The position numbers and the translations under genes were made by a program. A stretch of DNA of 64,000 nt from Asparagopsis taxiformis (Eukaryota; Rhodophyta; Florideophyceae; Bonnemaisoniales; Bonnemaisoniaceae). Under the pieces are notes generated by a model, which had not been told where the DNA came from, made no database searches, and saw nothing but the letters and a program-made list of their open reading frames with translations. Position 1 is the first letter of the stretch; each line of letters starts with the position of its first letter. Positions 17,242 through 27,360 of the stretch are shown one piece after another. The DNA is taken from NCBI GenBank assembly GCA_030407315.1, contig JALQPE010001948.1, positions 146,648 to 210,647 of the forward strand, given 5' to 3'.

Positions 17242-18729
17242 ATGACTCAATTCCATCCCCTAACTCTGCTAATTCTCCCGCTCCTCCTGCAATCCGCTCT
17301 CACGCACTACCACACCGCACATCCAACCGGTACATTCCCGACAACCCGTCGCCTCTTCGATAATACCGTCGCAATTCACGCCGCCCACATCCGTCGATTC
17401 GACGTCCCATGGCTACTACACCTCCCGATCCAAACCCGATCCCTGTCCTCCTCCGGCTTCCGCATCCTCTACTCTACCATTCGCGAACAGATGTCCGACG
17501 GCATCGGACACGCCATCACCGTGCTCAACGCCGAGGTCTCCATCGCTCTTCAGCTCGATCTCACCTACACCCATCGCCTCGCCAAATACCAAACCGTGGA
17601 TCGAAACGACCCATTCATCATAGAGACACTCTTCGCGTCCGGTCGCGACGAACTGCCACGACGTTTTCTCGATACCCATGTCTGCCATGTTCGCCGCATC
17701 TCCAATCGTGCGCCAATGTTCGGTTCCGACGCCTGTCCAATTTGCCACGCCATTCGACAAGCGCCCGCGCTGCCCGTCACCCGCATCGTGCAAATCCCCG
17801 ACCACCTGTTGTACGGCTGCACGACCTGCTATGCGCGACAAAGCGCGCTGATGCAATTTATGCGACATCATGCCAACAATCATTCCATATTTCAAATGTC
17901 GCCGCTTCGTTGCGATTCCATGCCTAAATCGCCCGATTTTCAACTCTCCTTGCCGTTCTTCTACTGGAAGTACTGGGATTTTCACGCCGATCCACGCGCG
18001 GGACGTATGACCGTCGTCCACAATCGATACCTCTCATTCGCGCCGTATCGCCGTAGATCGCGCGTGCAACTGGACGAACGCGAACTCTCCATCGCCATAC
18101 ACGCCCGGCGTGGAGACTTTTTCCATCAACGCAAGCGTCGTATGGTGCCGTGTTCGTCCTTTGCGCGCGTCGTGAGTAATGTCATGCACGTCGTTCGTCA
18201 CACCGGCGGCGTGTTTGCAGATATGCCCGTTGCCGTTTATGTGTTTGCAGAGGGCAGACGCGTAGCCTATACTGGCGCGACGCATGACATTGCGCAAATG
18301 GATGACGTCTTCGTGGACGTCGAACAAATTCCAAGGGGTGCCGCGTGGTTTCTGCAGTTGCTCGTCCAGGACGACGTCGATGTGGCCGCCAATGCTACCC
18401 ATACAGACGTGTGGACGGGTTGGCCGTTTATGAATGGTGTTAGGACAGAGTTTAGAATCTCGCGACCGTTGGATGTGTCCATACATGAAATGGCTTCGGC
18501 TGATGTATTCATCGGGAGTGAAAGTGATTTGTCGCAGTACGCTGTCAGGGTTATTTCCAGAGCTGGGCTGCAACTGTTGCCGCATTATATGGGCAATGTG
18601 CCCGGATGTTGTACCGTGCGCTTTGATGTTGAAAGCGGTCACGTTGAAGACTTGGACTTGCTTAGACGCTATTGGTTTATGTATGTTACCGCTAATGAAC
18701 AGAGCGCTTTGCGCGCTATGGACACTTGA
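17242..18729 (+). CDS. Secretory-pathway glycosyltransferase-like protein with HxRRGD motif
   Basis: 495 residues from ATG 17,242; the frame extends to 17,176, but this Met begins a clear signal peptide or anchor (MTQFHPLTLLILPLLLQSAL). The key motif is IAIHARRGDFF (about residue 290). It matches the HxRRGD GDP-sugar-binding motif of alpha-1,6- and O-fucosyltransferases and NodZ. Downstream, MASADVFIGSESDLSQYA resembles the conserved Ser/Asp region of that fold. The middle carries several Cys pairs. The next gene is a sulfotransferase 77 bp downstream on the same strand, so a joint role in wall or Golgi glycans is plausible. The exact donor and acceptor are unknown. An AATAAA follows at 18,734. 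Confidence 0.68.
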   Translation: MTQFHPLTLLILPLLLQSALTHYHTAHPTGTFPTTRRLFDNTVAIHAAHIRRFDVPWLLHLPIQTRSLSSSGFRILYSTIREQMSDGIGHAITVLNAEVSIALQLDLTYTHRLAKYQTVDRNDPFIIETLFASGRDELPRRFLDTHVCHVRRISNRAPMFGSDACPICHAIRQAPALPVTRIVQIPDHLLYGCTTCYARQSALMQFMRHHANNHSIFQMSPLRCDSMPKSPDFQLSLPFFYWKYWDFHADPRAGRMTVVHNRYLSFAPYRRRSRVQLDERELSIAIHARRGDFFHQRKRRMVPCSSFARVVSNVMHVVRHTGGVFADMPVAVYVFAEGRRVAYTGATHDIAQMDDVFVDVEQIPRGAAWFLQLLVQDDVDVAANATHTDVWTGWPFMNGVRTEFRISRPLDVSIHEMASADVFIGSESDLSQYAVRVISRAGLQLLPHYMGNVPGCCTVRFDVESGHVEDLDLLRRYWFMYVTANEQSALRAMDT

Positions 18730-18733
18730 ACCC

Positions 18734-18739
18734 AATAAA
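18734..18739 (+). terminator. AATAAA polyadenylation signal
   Basis: It lies 4 bp after the stop of the glycosyltransferase-like gene; a TATATATA stretch follows before the sulfotransferase start. Confidence 0.5.
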
Positions 18740-18806
18740 ATTTATTCACATATGTATATATATGCACATTCCCGACCTGACACTTCTCCGCTGACTTTGG
18801 CCAGCT

Positions 18807-19862
18807 ATGCCTTTGTCACGTACGGCCGTTATAGCAAAGTCGCCACCTCTTCGAATATCACGCACTCAGATCTCAACCGCGATTTACATCACAGTACTCG
18901 TATCTGCGCTCTTCCCTTCTCAGTTGTCTCCAAACTTGCCACAACCCTTGAATCCGCAACAAGACTACGAAACGCGGCTCGAAAAAGCCATTGCCAACGG
19001 CCGCCAACCGCCAACGCACAATTATCTTCGCTGGCTTCACATTCCGAAAACCGGCACGTCGTTTGCAAACACTCTTATTCGATGGGGTTGTACAAACCTG
19101 TCCGCAGCAACAATCGTGCGACCGCGAAAAGAAGTCCCTGAGGGACTCGTGCTTCCCGACGGTCCAAACCTTTCCTGGGACTGGCTATTCACGAATAAGT
19201 CAGGCCGTGATTGGATGCTGCACCATTGTAATCATCGTCTTGTGACACATCGATCAGGCCGATACTACTTTTCGTTTATGGTCCACAAAGCGATTGAATC
19301 GTGGGAAAGAACGTACACAGCGTCTTTTTTTAGATTGCCGTTGCAAAGGACGTTTAGTAACTACGAACATCTCAGTCGCCATTACAACGCTTCCAGAGCA
19401 CCGAGTATGTCATTAGAGCAGTTTTTGAACCGCAGTGAGTTTTGGTCCCAGCAAACGAAAATGGTACTCGGCTATTCTTACAAAGTGACTGATGTAATGT
19501 CCAAAGCAGATGCGTATGAAGCCGCGGAGATTGTTCGCTCACAGTTGGGCTTTGTGGGATTGACCGAGCATTTTCAATTGTCCATTCGCTTGTTCCACGC
19601 CAAATTTGGCGGTGTACCTCATCGCAATCAGTTTATCAACGTGCGTCCCGGAATGTCGCGATATGCCGCGCCGCGCGCATTGGCAAGCGATTTTCGGTAC
19701 GATGAGACGGTTTTTGCAGATTGGCGCGATGTACCTGACGATATACTTTATGAGGCCGCGAGGCGTCGTTTCTGGAGTGATGTTCGTCAATTTAAGCATC
19801 AGATTGAGTTGGACGCGCTTGGGCCGGTTGATATCGTACCTACCCGCAGAGTTGATTTATAA
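18807..19862 (+). CDS. Golgi carbohydrate sulfotransferase (type II membrane protein)
   Basis: 351 residues. A short cytoplasmic basic stretch and one hydrophobic segment (about 22-38) fit a type II Golgi protein. LRWLHIPKTGTSFANTL (about 75) is the 5'-phosphosulfate-binding loop of sulfotransferases, with the P-K-T/S-G-T/S core. FFRLPLQRTFSNYEHL (about 172) is the 3'-phosphate-binding R...S region. Such enzymes move sulfate from PAPS to sugar hydroxyls. In a red alga the likely target is a sulfated galactan of the wall; that is inference. The C-terminal half is ordinary in length and without breaks. Confidence 0.85.
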   Translation: MPLSRTAVIAKSPPLRISRTQISTAIYITVLVSALFPSQLSPNLPQPLNPQQDYETRLEKAIANGRQPPTHNYLRWLHIPKTGTSFANTLIRWGCTNLSAATIVRPRKEVPEGLVLPDGPNLSWDWLFTNKSGRDWMLHHCNHRLVTHRSGRYYFSFMVHKAIESWERTYTASFFRLPLQRTFSNYEHLSRHYNASRAPSMSLEQFLNRSEFWSQQTKMVLGYSYKVTDVMSKADAYEAAEIVRSQLGFVGLTEHFQLSIRLFHAKFGGVPHRNQFINVRPGMSRYAAPRALASDFRYDETVFADWRDVPDDILYEAARRRFWSDVRQFKHQIELDALGPVDIVPTRRVDL

Positions 19863-19881
19863 ATGTACATGACGTCCTCGA

Positions 19882-21603
19882 CTATCGAATGCGCGTGATG
19901 AGGAATGCAGCACCCAACATTGCTGCATAACTCTCCCACCATCTCCTGGTTGGCACTGGATGCAACGGACCTGATATCATACGCTTTGCAATAATAGTAC
20001 GAAACGCTTGTAGAAATTCCTCACCAAACTTTCCTCTATTCGACGCGCTCTCGCCCATGCCGGTACTGTTTTCTACAATCAGAATCGGAATGTTCAATTG
20101 GTCACCGGCGTTCCTTCGGCACGCCTCGCGAACGACTCTCAATCTATCATGTACCCAGATCGTGTACGAAAGATCGCCAGGCGGTAATGACGCCCCATGT
20201 GTCAATACCACAATCATACGTTCTCTGGAGGTCATCCCGTACAATTTCTGCAATCGACGCAAAGAATGTGTGAAACGTCGCTCGTCAAATTCATCCAATC
20301 GATCTACTACAAGAACAACGTCTGCATGATCCCGCTGAAGGGTATCGATTATATCACGCATCACTCCATGTTGTGTGGAGTGTATGGCTCCAGATTCATC
20401 CAGAGCGTCCATTCCATCTTCCAGAGAAGGTAGCTCAACAAATTTCATCATGTGACCGTCCAACTTAGCAAACACTCTGTCAACTGCATTAGATCCAAAA
20501 GGCATATCAATCTCAATAGGAAAGTGTGGCCAATGTAATGCAGCCAGATATTTGTACTTCCACATCGCTTCGCGTTGTGATGGAGTCCAATCAGATTCTG
20601 GTTTCGAATAGGTTAGCGCGTGAGAATGCAACATTGATGAACGGCCCATCAACGTATCAATCGTCGCTGATTTGCCTCCACCTTGCGAACCGGCGACGAC
20701 GACACAGCAATCTTGATCAATGATTGATATCATTTCGCGAACGATCTCATCGCCGTTCCACGATTCACTCAGCACCCTTTTCGTCCACGTTGGTACACTC
20801 TTGTCGCCGCCACGTCTACTTTTCTGACTAGCATCAGCTGATACGTCCGATTTGTTCGCATCATGCGATTCTCCTGTTGTATCCCAACGGGTTGTCGCAT
20901 TGTCATCCCCATCGATTGCACCGTTCGTTCCATCTCGCTCCACAACGACATCATCTGTACCAGTGTCACGTTGGACCTCACGCGACGTTTTACTCGCTTC
21001 TGCATCAGCTGAGGACGTGTCGGCATCATTTCCAATAGAATCGCCATCCTCATCGGTCCACCCTCCGACCTCCATCCAGCCCTGCATATCAACCACCCTT
21101 GCGACAGCTGCTACAGTCGCAAGAACTTTCGGCCAAGCCCTTCCCTTGAAAAAGTCGATTTCATCGGGAAGATCCTCCTCCGGTACACCGTGTCGTCTGG
21201 CAGCGGCAACAAATGTTAGAAACCTGCGATAAAATCTGGGACTTGCAGTTTCGCCAGTTGCCTCGCACATTGCAATACCATCTATAAGGTTAGAAACATC
21301 ATGTCCTCGTGCAGCCAGCCAGCGACTTATGGTTGCTTCATCTTCCGGGAGTGTTACAGGGCCTAGAATGATGCCGGGTCGCAATATTCGCACGGCTTTG
21401 AGATGAGAAATAGCAGATGTCACGGTATCCAACGGGTGTGCCGGAGAAGAGAGTATTTCGCTTGAGCTTCCTATAGCTCGTAGTTGAGTTTCTAGGGTGT
21501 ATGTGTCTGGGCCAGCATGACTTTTTGGATCATGAACAAGTGCTTTGCGAAGTTTCTCGTGGTGTTGTCCATCCTCTGCAGTGTTTTCAACTTGGAGCTC
21601 CAT
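19882..21603 (-). CDS. TOC34-like plastid outer-envelope GTPase with N-terminal calponin-homology-like region
   Basis: 573 residues. The C-terminal half is a TOC34/TOC159/AIG1-type GTPase: P-loop AGSQGGGKSATIDTL (about 300-314), VVLVVDRLDEFDERRF (about 430), then IVVLTHGASLPPGDLSY and IPILIVENS, all hallmarks of plant TOC34. It ends with a hydrophobic tail anchor (about 552-570), as in TOC34. Known members are preprotein receptors of the chloroplast outer envelope. The N-terminal region (about 60-170) resembles a calponin-homology domain: LIDGIAMCEA, then FYRRFLTFVAAARRHGVPEE, then IDFFKGRAWPKVLATV match the core helices of type-3 CH domains. An acidic Ser/Thr/Asp-rich linker separates the two. 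The GTPase call is firm; the CH call needs a profile search. Confidence 0.8.
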   Translation of the reverse strand: MELQVENTAEDGQHHEKLRKALVHDPKSHAGPDTYTLETQLRAIGSSSEILSSPAHPLDTVTSAISHLKAVRILRPGIILGPVTLPEDEATISRWLAARGHDVSNLIDGIAMCEATGETASPRFYRRFLTFVAAARRHGVPEEDLPDEIDFFKGRAWPKVLATVAAVARVVDMQGWMEVGGWTDEDGDSIGNDADTSSADAEASKTSREVQRDTGTDDVVVERDGTNGAIDGDDNATTRWDTTGESHDANKSDVSADASQKSRRGGDKSVPTWTKRVLSESWNGDEIVREMISIIDQDCCVVVAGSQGGGKSATIDTLMGRSSMLHSHALTYSKPESDWTPSQREAMWKYKYLAALHWPHFPIEIDMPFGSNAVDRVFAKLDGHMMKFVELPSLEDGMDALDESGAIHSTQHGVMRDIIDTLQRDHADVVLVVDRLDEFDERRFTHSLRRLQKLYGMTSRERMIVVLTHGASLPPGDLSYTIWVHDRLRVVREACRRNAGDQLNIPILIVENSTGMGESASNRGKFGEEFLQAFRTIIAKRMISGPLHPVPTRRWWESYAAMLGAAFLITRIR

Positions 21604-22269
21604 GATACATCTGGCTGTTCAGATTACCCTTAGTGGTGCGTTAGGTTTGAATAGCAAATCGAGAATGAGAACTGCATTTTGGATGCATAAGCTATGGCTA
21701 AGTTTGGTGATAATTGGTTGGCAAGAGATGAGGGATCAAGTGAGCATGAGATGCCAATCTACAAGCAAAATATGCAAAAGTTTCAACACATTTTTAAATC
21801 TTGATGGAGGGAAACCCTAATTGTCTAGCGTCGATTTTGAAGCCCAATCCCGTATCCGAATCTCTATATAAAGCTGCACAGTTTGCCGGCGTTATTCACT
21901 TTGAAAGGTACATCGAATAACAAAAAGCACGGCGGCCGCATTCGCCACGGAGGTATCTCGGCCTCGGCCATGGGTTCCATCTGCAATCGGATCGCCAAGA
22001 ACAATTAAGACTCTTAGGAAGCCCTTTGTCGTCATTTCGAGACGCTTTGAGCGCCAATTAGAGTCGAACATGTCGGGTACTTGTACCACACCGCGCAATA
22101 GGTAGATAGATACACAGCAGCTGTTAACATACGAGGTAGACTCATCGCTTTGCGTCGCAACAACGGTCTCGGAAAGACGGCAAGTCGTTTTGCCCAGCCT
22201 GTAGTCATTTACACCACCAACCACGAAAGCACAAGACATTTACAAGTTGTATCCTAGATCACTGCATGC
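21604..22269. other. Intergenic, with a weak minus-strand frame
   Basis: This separates two minus-strand genes. A TATATAAAG element at about 21,865 is near-palindromic and could serve the GTPase gene. A 115-codon minus-strand frame (22,239-21,892) has no recognisable domain and I do not call it a gene. Confidence 0.45.
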
Positions 22270-23532
22270 CTATTCATCCTCGCTCTCTTCATCAGCCGTC
22301 TCGAGCCATTTCACGAATGGTACCATCTGCTCTCTAATAATGTTACTCGAAGCTGCACTACCTTTCTCCAGTCTCATTCCGCGGCGGAACCATCTAAGAA
22401 TGGCCTCCTCGCTGAGCACGTCCTTCCTGTAGAGTAGATTGATAACATCGCAGAACACCGCAATCTTCAACAGTTCCATGTCCGCAGAAACGTAAGCCTG
22501 TACTTGCACAATTAGTTCAATTTGCATAGCACCCGACATGCACACCTGCTCCAGCAACGGAGCGCCCTTTTGCGTAGCAACCAAGAGCGCGGTACGATTC
22601 TGCTGTGTCTTTCTCGACAAATTAACAGACGACACAACACCAGACCATGCCGCGTGTACAGATTCCGCCTCTGTGAGACCCGTATCCTTACAAGTCGTCT
22701 TCACAAACTGCAGTAGTTCCGTCAACGGTACATTGCCCGCCGCAAGACGCTCCGCGATCCCATCACGCAGCGTACGAATCTTATCAGTCTTCACACGACG
22801 CTCATTCTGCTCCACAAGCTTGTCAAGTCCGAGAGCTGCGAAATGCTGCGAGAGCGCGTCGGCTGACCTTGATCCGGACGGCATCATGTTGACCATGGTA
22901 CCCGTATCAATCCCGGCAGACTTGAGCAGCACCATCAGCTTGTCGACCGACTGGTTGTTCTGGTGCAGATACGATGTAATAATGGCAGTCATGAAGTCCA
23001 GCGCGATTCCCGAGGAGATTGCACTCTGACTGGAAAGGCTTTTCAGCACACCCGGGGATAGCATCTGGCGCTCGAGCATGCTTGCAATTGCAACGGCAAG
23101 ATTGGCACGAGGCTTTTCTTCGAACACAGCAAGACAAGATAGGATCTTGGTCAGGACACTGTCGTATCGTGCGCGGAGGAATGGCTTACGCCGCATAAGC
23201 TGATGCATGATATCCACAACGGCCAGCACAGCTTCGACACTCTCTGCGGCAAAAACGCAGTGCTCTGTTGGGGGCGGGTTGGTGCGGACTGCACCACCTG
23301 GTTCGACGATGTTTCCCGCAAGCATCACCTCACAGAAGACCTCTCCGTATCGGCTGTAATCAAATTCATCATTGGAAAGTGCAGGGATTGTTGCACTGGA
23401 TATGGAGTGAGTTTCGAGTTCTTCAAACAGACGTGAGCGGAAAGTGTCGGGGTCGAGTTTGGTTTGGATATTTCGTTTGCGCGTTTTCGGAACTCCAGTT
23501 CCCAAAGTTGGCTTGAGCTCCTTCGACGCCAT
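22270..23532 (-). CDS. BZW1/BZW2-type eIF5-mimic protein (5MP)
   Basis: 420 residues, the same length as animal BZW1/BZW2. The N-terminus has the characteristic KPTLGTGVPKTRKRNIQTKL, and a helical repeat body follows. The C-terminus is a W2/eIF5C-type domain ending VPFVKWLETADEESEDE, the acidic-aromatic tail that contacts eIF2. Known 5MPs compete with eIF5 for eIF2 and tighten start-codon choice. The protein is intact, with no signal peptide. The name is assigned from overall pattern and length; orthology to BZW1 versus BZW2 cannot be decided. Confidence 0.9.
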   Translation of the reverse strand: MASKELKPTLGTGVPKTRKRNIQTKLDPDTFRSRLFEELETHSISSATIPALSNDEFDYSRYGEVFCEVMLAGNIVEPGGAVRTNPPPTEHCVFAAESVEAVLAVVDIMHQLMRRKPFLRARYDSVLTKILSCLAVFEEKPRANLAVAIASMLERQMLSPGVLKSLSSQSAISSGIALDFMTAIITSYLHQNNQSVDKLMVLLKSAGIDTGTMVNMMPSGSRSADALSQHFAALGLDKLVEQNERRVKTDKIRTLRDGIAERLAAGNVPLTELLQFVKTTCKDTGLTEAESVHAAWSGVVSSVNLSRKTQQNRTALLVATQKGAPLLEQVCMSGAMQIELIVQVQAYVSADMELLKIAVFCDVINLLYRKDVLSEEAILRWFRRGMRLEKGSAASSNIIREQMVPFVKWLETADEESEDE

Positions 23533-24161
23533 GTTTATTACGGTTTGTCAGATCGAGACAACTAGATAGATAGAATGGAGCAGATGTAGGGGGCGATTAC
23601 GATGATTGAGGCTGTGGCGTCCAGGTCGATGGAAGCTGGCTTCGCCCTCGGATACGACTGGACACGTGTCTTTTTTTTTCTTATGATAGGTATGTATTTG
23701 CGAATATTGAATTAAAATAACCCTTCTGTAATTAATTTATAGGGGAATGCGGCGGGTGGATGCACCCAAATTTGATAGCTCAGTTGAGATTTCAAACTTT
23801 ATATATGTGCAAGTCATTCGAAAACAAAATCAAATTGTGAAACGGTCAGAAGCAAAAAAGCGTTCGCGTGGATGTAGTGGATCATCTCAAGTTCCCGCCA
23901 ACATGCGATGCGCTCACTTTAAACTTAGTCGCGCCAGCGCGTGGCATGCGATCGGCTCAATTTCGTCGTTCACTGGCGCTCCACACATTCCAACTACAAG
24001 CAATCACATCATGGAAATTCGTAACCAGTAACTGCCTTGTCACTACCTAGAATTCTCCCACACCATCCCCAATCATCCGCATTATTACTACTAATACCAC
24101 GCACAGTCTACCTTCCGCTACCATTTGCCCGCCACCGAACCTTGCTCCACCTTCACCAACC
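23533..24161. other. Intergenic, divergent promoters
   Basis: This lies between the starts of the 5MP gene (minus) and the CBM48-TPR gene (plus). It contains an oligo-T run near 23,670 and AT-rich DNA. The 3' third is pyrimidine- and ACC-rich leader. No gene is seen. Confidence 0.5.
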
Positions 24162-26672
24162 ATGGCAGCAACTCGCTCTAGAGCTGTGCTGCAGCTCCGA
24201 CATTCAGTAGCCCCACGAGTGCTCGACAACACCCAGCCGATGTCATCATTAATCTCTACCGACCGTTTCTCCGTCCGCGTGTCCTCTGATACTCATTCCC
24301 CATCCCCTGACGCCCCGATTCTCACTGCGTTTATCTGGCGCGACCCTGGTGCACGTGTCTGTCTTGCCGGATCCTTCGATGACTGGCGCAAGCATGACAT
24401 GACATTCATACCCGGTCTATCTCACCATATCCTTGTTGCAGAACTTCCGCCAGGGAAATACTTCTATCGCTTTGTCGTCGATGGCCGCTGGCGCATTGCC
24501 GAAAATGATCCCGACCTTCGTGAGGATCCTTTCGGGGAACTCTCACACTTTCTAGTCATCTCGCCTGAAACAATTGCCGCCGCCAAGCCGAAACGTTTTT
24601 CTACGGCTGTTGTTGCTCGCGGAGACCACAGTGTGAACGCTGACAAAATCCTAGCAGAAGGGGAGAGTGATACTGAGAGCGAGTCTGAGACCTCACTTGA
24701 AGACGAAGAAGAAGCCCCATTGCCTAGGATGCGTGGTGATGCCAATTACATCGAGGATTATGATGACGATGAGTGCGGGGAATTGGATCTTCAAGCAGAT
24801 GTGTTTGAAGCGATGAAGGACGTCGCAGAGTCCAATCCCGCAGATGCCCCCGCATCTCAAAGCGCTTCCTCGTATACCGACAGAAACACAAAGAAAGCAA
24901 ATCGTCCGCGTCGCAAGGTTCTGCGAAAAGTTTGGGCAATGCTTTTCGGTGACACTGAGGAAGAGAATATCGACCCTGAAGAAGAGCGTTCGGATAACCT
25001 TTACCCTACCCACAACCAGAAAAAACACGGCCTCGTAAACCAGGAAGAGGGAAAGAGGGGTCTAATGGTATGGTTTCCGAATGAAAGAAATTTTCCAGCA
25101 AAGGGTAAAGGTCGTAAAGTGGGCCCATCAGAATCCAAGGAAGTGATTGATGTCGGTGAAAAAGCCATGAAGTTACATCAAGTAGAAGACAATGCCAACA
25201 ACAGGCAAATGCTCGGAAAGACCTTGTTTGCACAGGGCAAATATGATGCTGCGCTGGCTTTGTTCTCTCTCTCTGTCAAGCTGCGAGAAGACAATGGTCT
25301 TAAGAATTCTAAAACGTGTGCTATTGCACACACAGATGTGGCAAGTGCCTTCATTCACCTGGATGATTTCAAAAATGCCGAGAAGCATTTACGCATGGCG
25401 CTCGCGATTTATGAAAAGGGAACTTTCTCAGGTGGACGTGCACAGCTTGGGGATGTCCATTGTTTCCTTGGGGTCATTGGTGACATGAAGGGTGATCTGC
25501 GTGTGGCAGAGCTTGCTTATAGAAATGCCATTGACCTCTACGAGAAAAGCAAGGCTACAGACGAAAACCCCAATTACGCCACAGCAATCGATAATCTCAA
25601 TGCGAATCGTCAACGCCAAAAGATAGCGCTCCACCACCCTCCGCAGCAGAAATTACCTGAACAGCAAATGGTTCCGCCTCCACCGCCAAGGCAAGATGAT
25701 AGGCAGCTTCGCTCTCAAAAGCCTGTGCAATCACCAGGGCTGCCACCCCCGGCCAGGCATACACCAACAGTTGATGCCAGCGTATCATCCTCTCGCATAG
25801 AACCAGGTGCGGCCCCAACAGTTACAAGGCAGGTGCCAGAACACGTTCCAAGGCCATTGGAGCCATCCAGACCGGCTCCACCAGTATCGCCAAATGACAG
25901 GGAAGAACAGACACCTCTACTACAGAGATCAGTGCCTCCTATCAACAATGACAACATCCCAGGTTTGCCCCCGAATAGGTCGAACCGGGTGAGCAAGAGG
26001 AGGAGTGGGCGTCCGAAGACGTGGAAGGATCTGGCGGATACCGCAAGGGCATCAATGCCGGAGTCACCCCCAATAGAAAATATAGAAAGTCCAGAGGAAG
26101 AGGAGGGAGAACCTGCAGCGGGTACGTACGAGGAAATGAGTCGGCAATGGCACAAGGACGCTCGTAATTTTCTGTTGAAGGGTTCTTACAAGGAAGCGAT
26201 TGACTTGTACACACTTGCAATATACACGCGCAAGCGACACGGGCCGTGGAGAACGAGAGAAAATGCTGAGACGATTGTGGAGTACGCACGGGCATTATTC
26301 GCTACGAAGGAACTGGAAGAAGCTATCAAGATGCTGAAGGACGCTATTGCGATTCTGGAGAACATGAAAAAGAAAGAGGATCAATTTTTCCTGGGGGAGA
26401 TTTGGGGCAACTTGGGATGCGCGCTTGATCGGTTGGGTAATCATCAACGAGAGGCACTGACTGCTCATACAACAGGAATGGTTGCGTACGGAAGGGCTGG
26501 AATGTCAACTGAGGACAGCAAGTGGCTGAAAGCGTGGAAGAACTTGTGTCTGAATCTGAGTATGAAGGGCCACGTGAATAAGACGCCGGATGAAATTTGG
26601 AAGTTGATCGACTTGCAGATTCGTGGTGTTGCTCCCATGATGAAGATTGCGTCAAACAGCGTCGTCAGTTGA
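24162..26672 (+). CDS. CBM48 plus TPR scaffold protein
   Basis: 836 residues in one frame. Residues about 50-135 are an AMPK-beta/CBM48-type module: VCLAGSFDDWRKHDM, then PPGKYFYRFVVDGRWRI. An acidic, Ser-rich stretch follows. The middle (about 330-480) holds TPR-like repeats of the kinesin-light-chain type (GKTLFAQGKYDAALALFSLS, then FIHLDDFKNAEKHLRMALAI). A Pro-rich linker (about 490-640) precedes a second TPR block (about 665-800, FLLKGSYKEAIDLYTLAI). There is no catalytic domain, so a scaffold that binds alpha-glucan and partner proteins is inferred. It is the third CBM48-type gene in the window and the only one with TPRs. Confidence 0.8.
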   Translation: MAATRSRAVLQLRHSVAPRVLDNTQPMSSLISTDRFSVRVSSDTHSPSPDAPILTAFIWRDPGARVCLAGSFDDWRKHDMTFIPGLSHHILVAELPPGKYFYRFVVDGRWRIAENDPDLREDPFGELSHFLVISPETIAAAKPKRFSTAVVARGDHSVNADKILAEGESDTESESETSLEDEEEAPLPRMRGDANYIEDYDDDECGELDLQADVFEAMKDVAESNPADAPASQSASSYTDRNTKKANRPRRKVLRKVWAMLFGDTEEENIDPEEERSDNLYPTHNQKKHGLVNQEEGKRGLMVWFPNERNFPAKGKGRKVGPSESKEVIDVGEKAMKLHQVEDNANNRQMLGKTLFAQGKYDAALALFSLSVKLREDNGLKNSKTCAIAHTDVASAFIHLDDFKNAEKHLRMALAIYEKGTFSGGRAQLGDVHCFLGVIGDMKGDLRVAELAYRNAIDLYEKSKATDENPNYATAIDNLNANRQRQKIALHHPPQQKLPEQQMVPPPPPRQDDRQLRSQKPVQSPGLPPPARHTPTVDASVSSSRIEPGAAPTVTRQVPEHVPRPLEPSRPAPPVSPNDREEQTPLLQRSVPPINNDNIPGLPPNRSNRVSKRRSGRPKTWKDLADTARASMPESPPIENIESPEEEEGEPAAGTYEEMSRQWHKDARNFLLKGSYKEAIDLYTLAIYTRKRHGPWRTRENAETIVEYARALFATKELEEAIKMLKDAIAILENMKKKEDQFFLGEIWGNLGCALDRLGNHQREALTAHTTGMVAYGRAGMSTEDSKWLKAWKNLCLNLSMKGHVNKTPDEIWKLIDLQIRGVAPMMKIASNSVVS

Positions 26673-27360
26673 TGTGATGACTGAACGCGTTGTTTCGTTG
26701 ATGATGCAAGGTTGGTAATTTATTGAGAAACAGTGCTACCAGATGGCAATGTGGTAGCATAGAGAAGAGCATATATTTGGGTGAGGCTGTCGAATCACGG
26801 GCCTTTCGTAGTAGTCGAATGTTGACGGGAAGTTCTAATATGAACAGAGACGAAGCGAGTAGAATTGATATAATGCAAAGGCGAAATGGCTTTGTTAGCT
26901 TGACCCTCACCAGTGACATTTGAAGTATAATCGATGATACGTTGATCTACTAAATTTTATTGCGCAGAACAGAGATGTAGGCCACTGCTGGCTTGTGATC
27001 TACACTTTCATTCATTGTAGAATAGCGGAAATAGCGTAGGCATCCTACCGCTCCAAGGCAGTTAGCGCAGCTGTGACATCGGAGATGCAGTTGGAAAATG
27101 ATACCGGCTGGAAACGAAGATGCGGTCCTACTTGCAATCACGCCGAAACATGCAGGCTCTGGAATTCTCTGCCAACCTGTTGGTTTTGATCATGATAGAA
27201 GCTCTCAGAACGCTCTGTCGTTTGTTGCCAGCACTTTGATGACTGAAGATTCTAGATCTAACTGGATAACAAACCATGACACACAAATTTACCTGGAGTG
27301 ATTTTCCAAGCCCAACACAACACCGATAACACAAGAGCAAGAAAATTCCCAGATTAACTT
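26673..27360. other. Convergent intergenic
   Basis: This lies between the 3' ends of the CBM48-TPR gene and the first LPMO-like gene. I see no coding sequence, RNA gene or repeat that I can support. Confidence 0.5.

Noticed and set aside
21892..22239. 115-codon minus-strand frame between the GTPase and 5MP genes
   Set aside because: No domain, no homologue I recognise, and only marginal length for chance.
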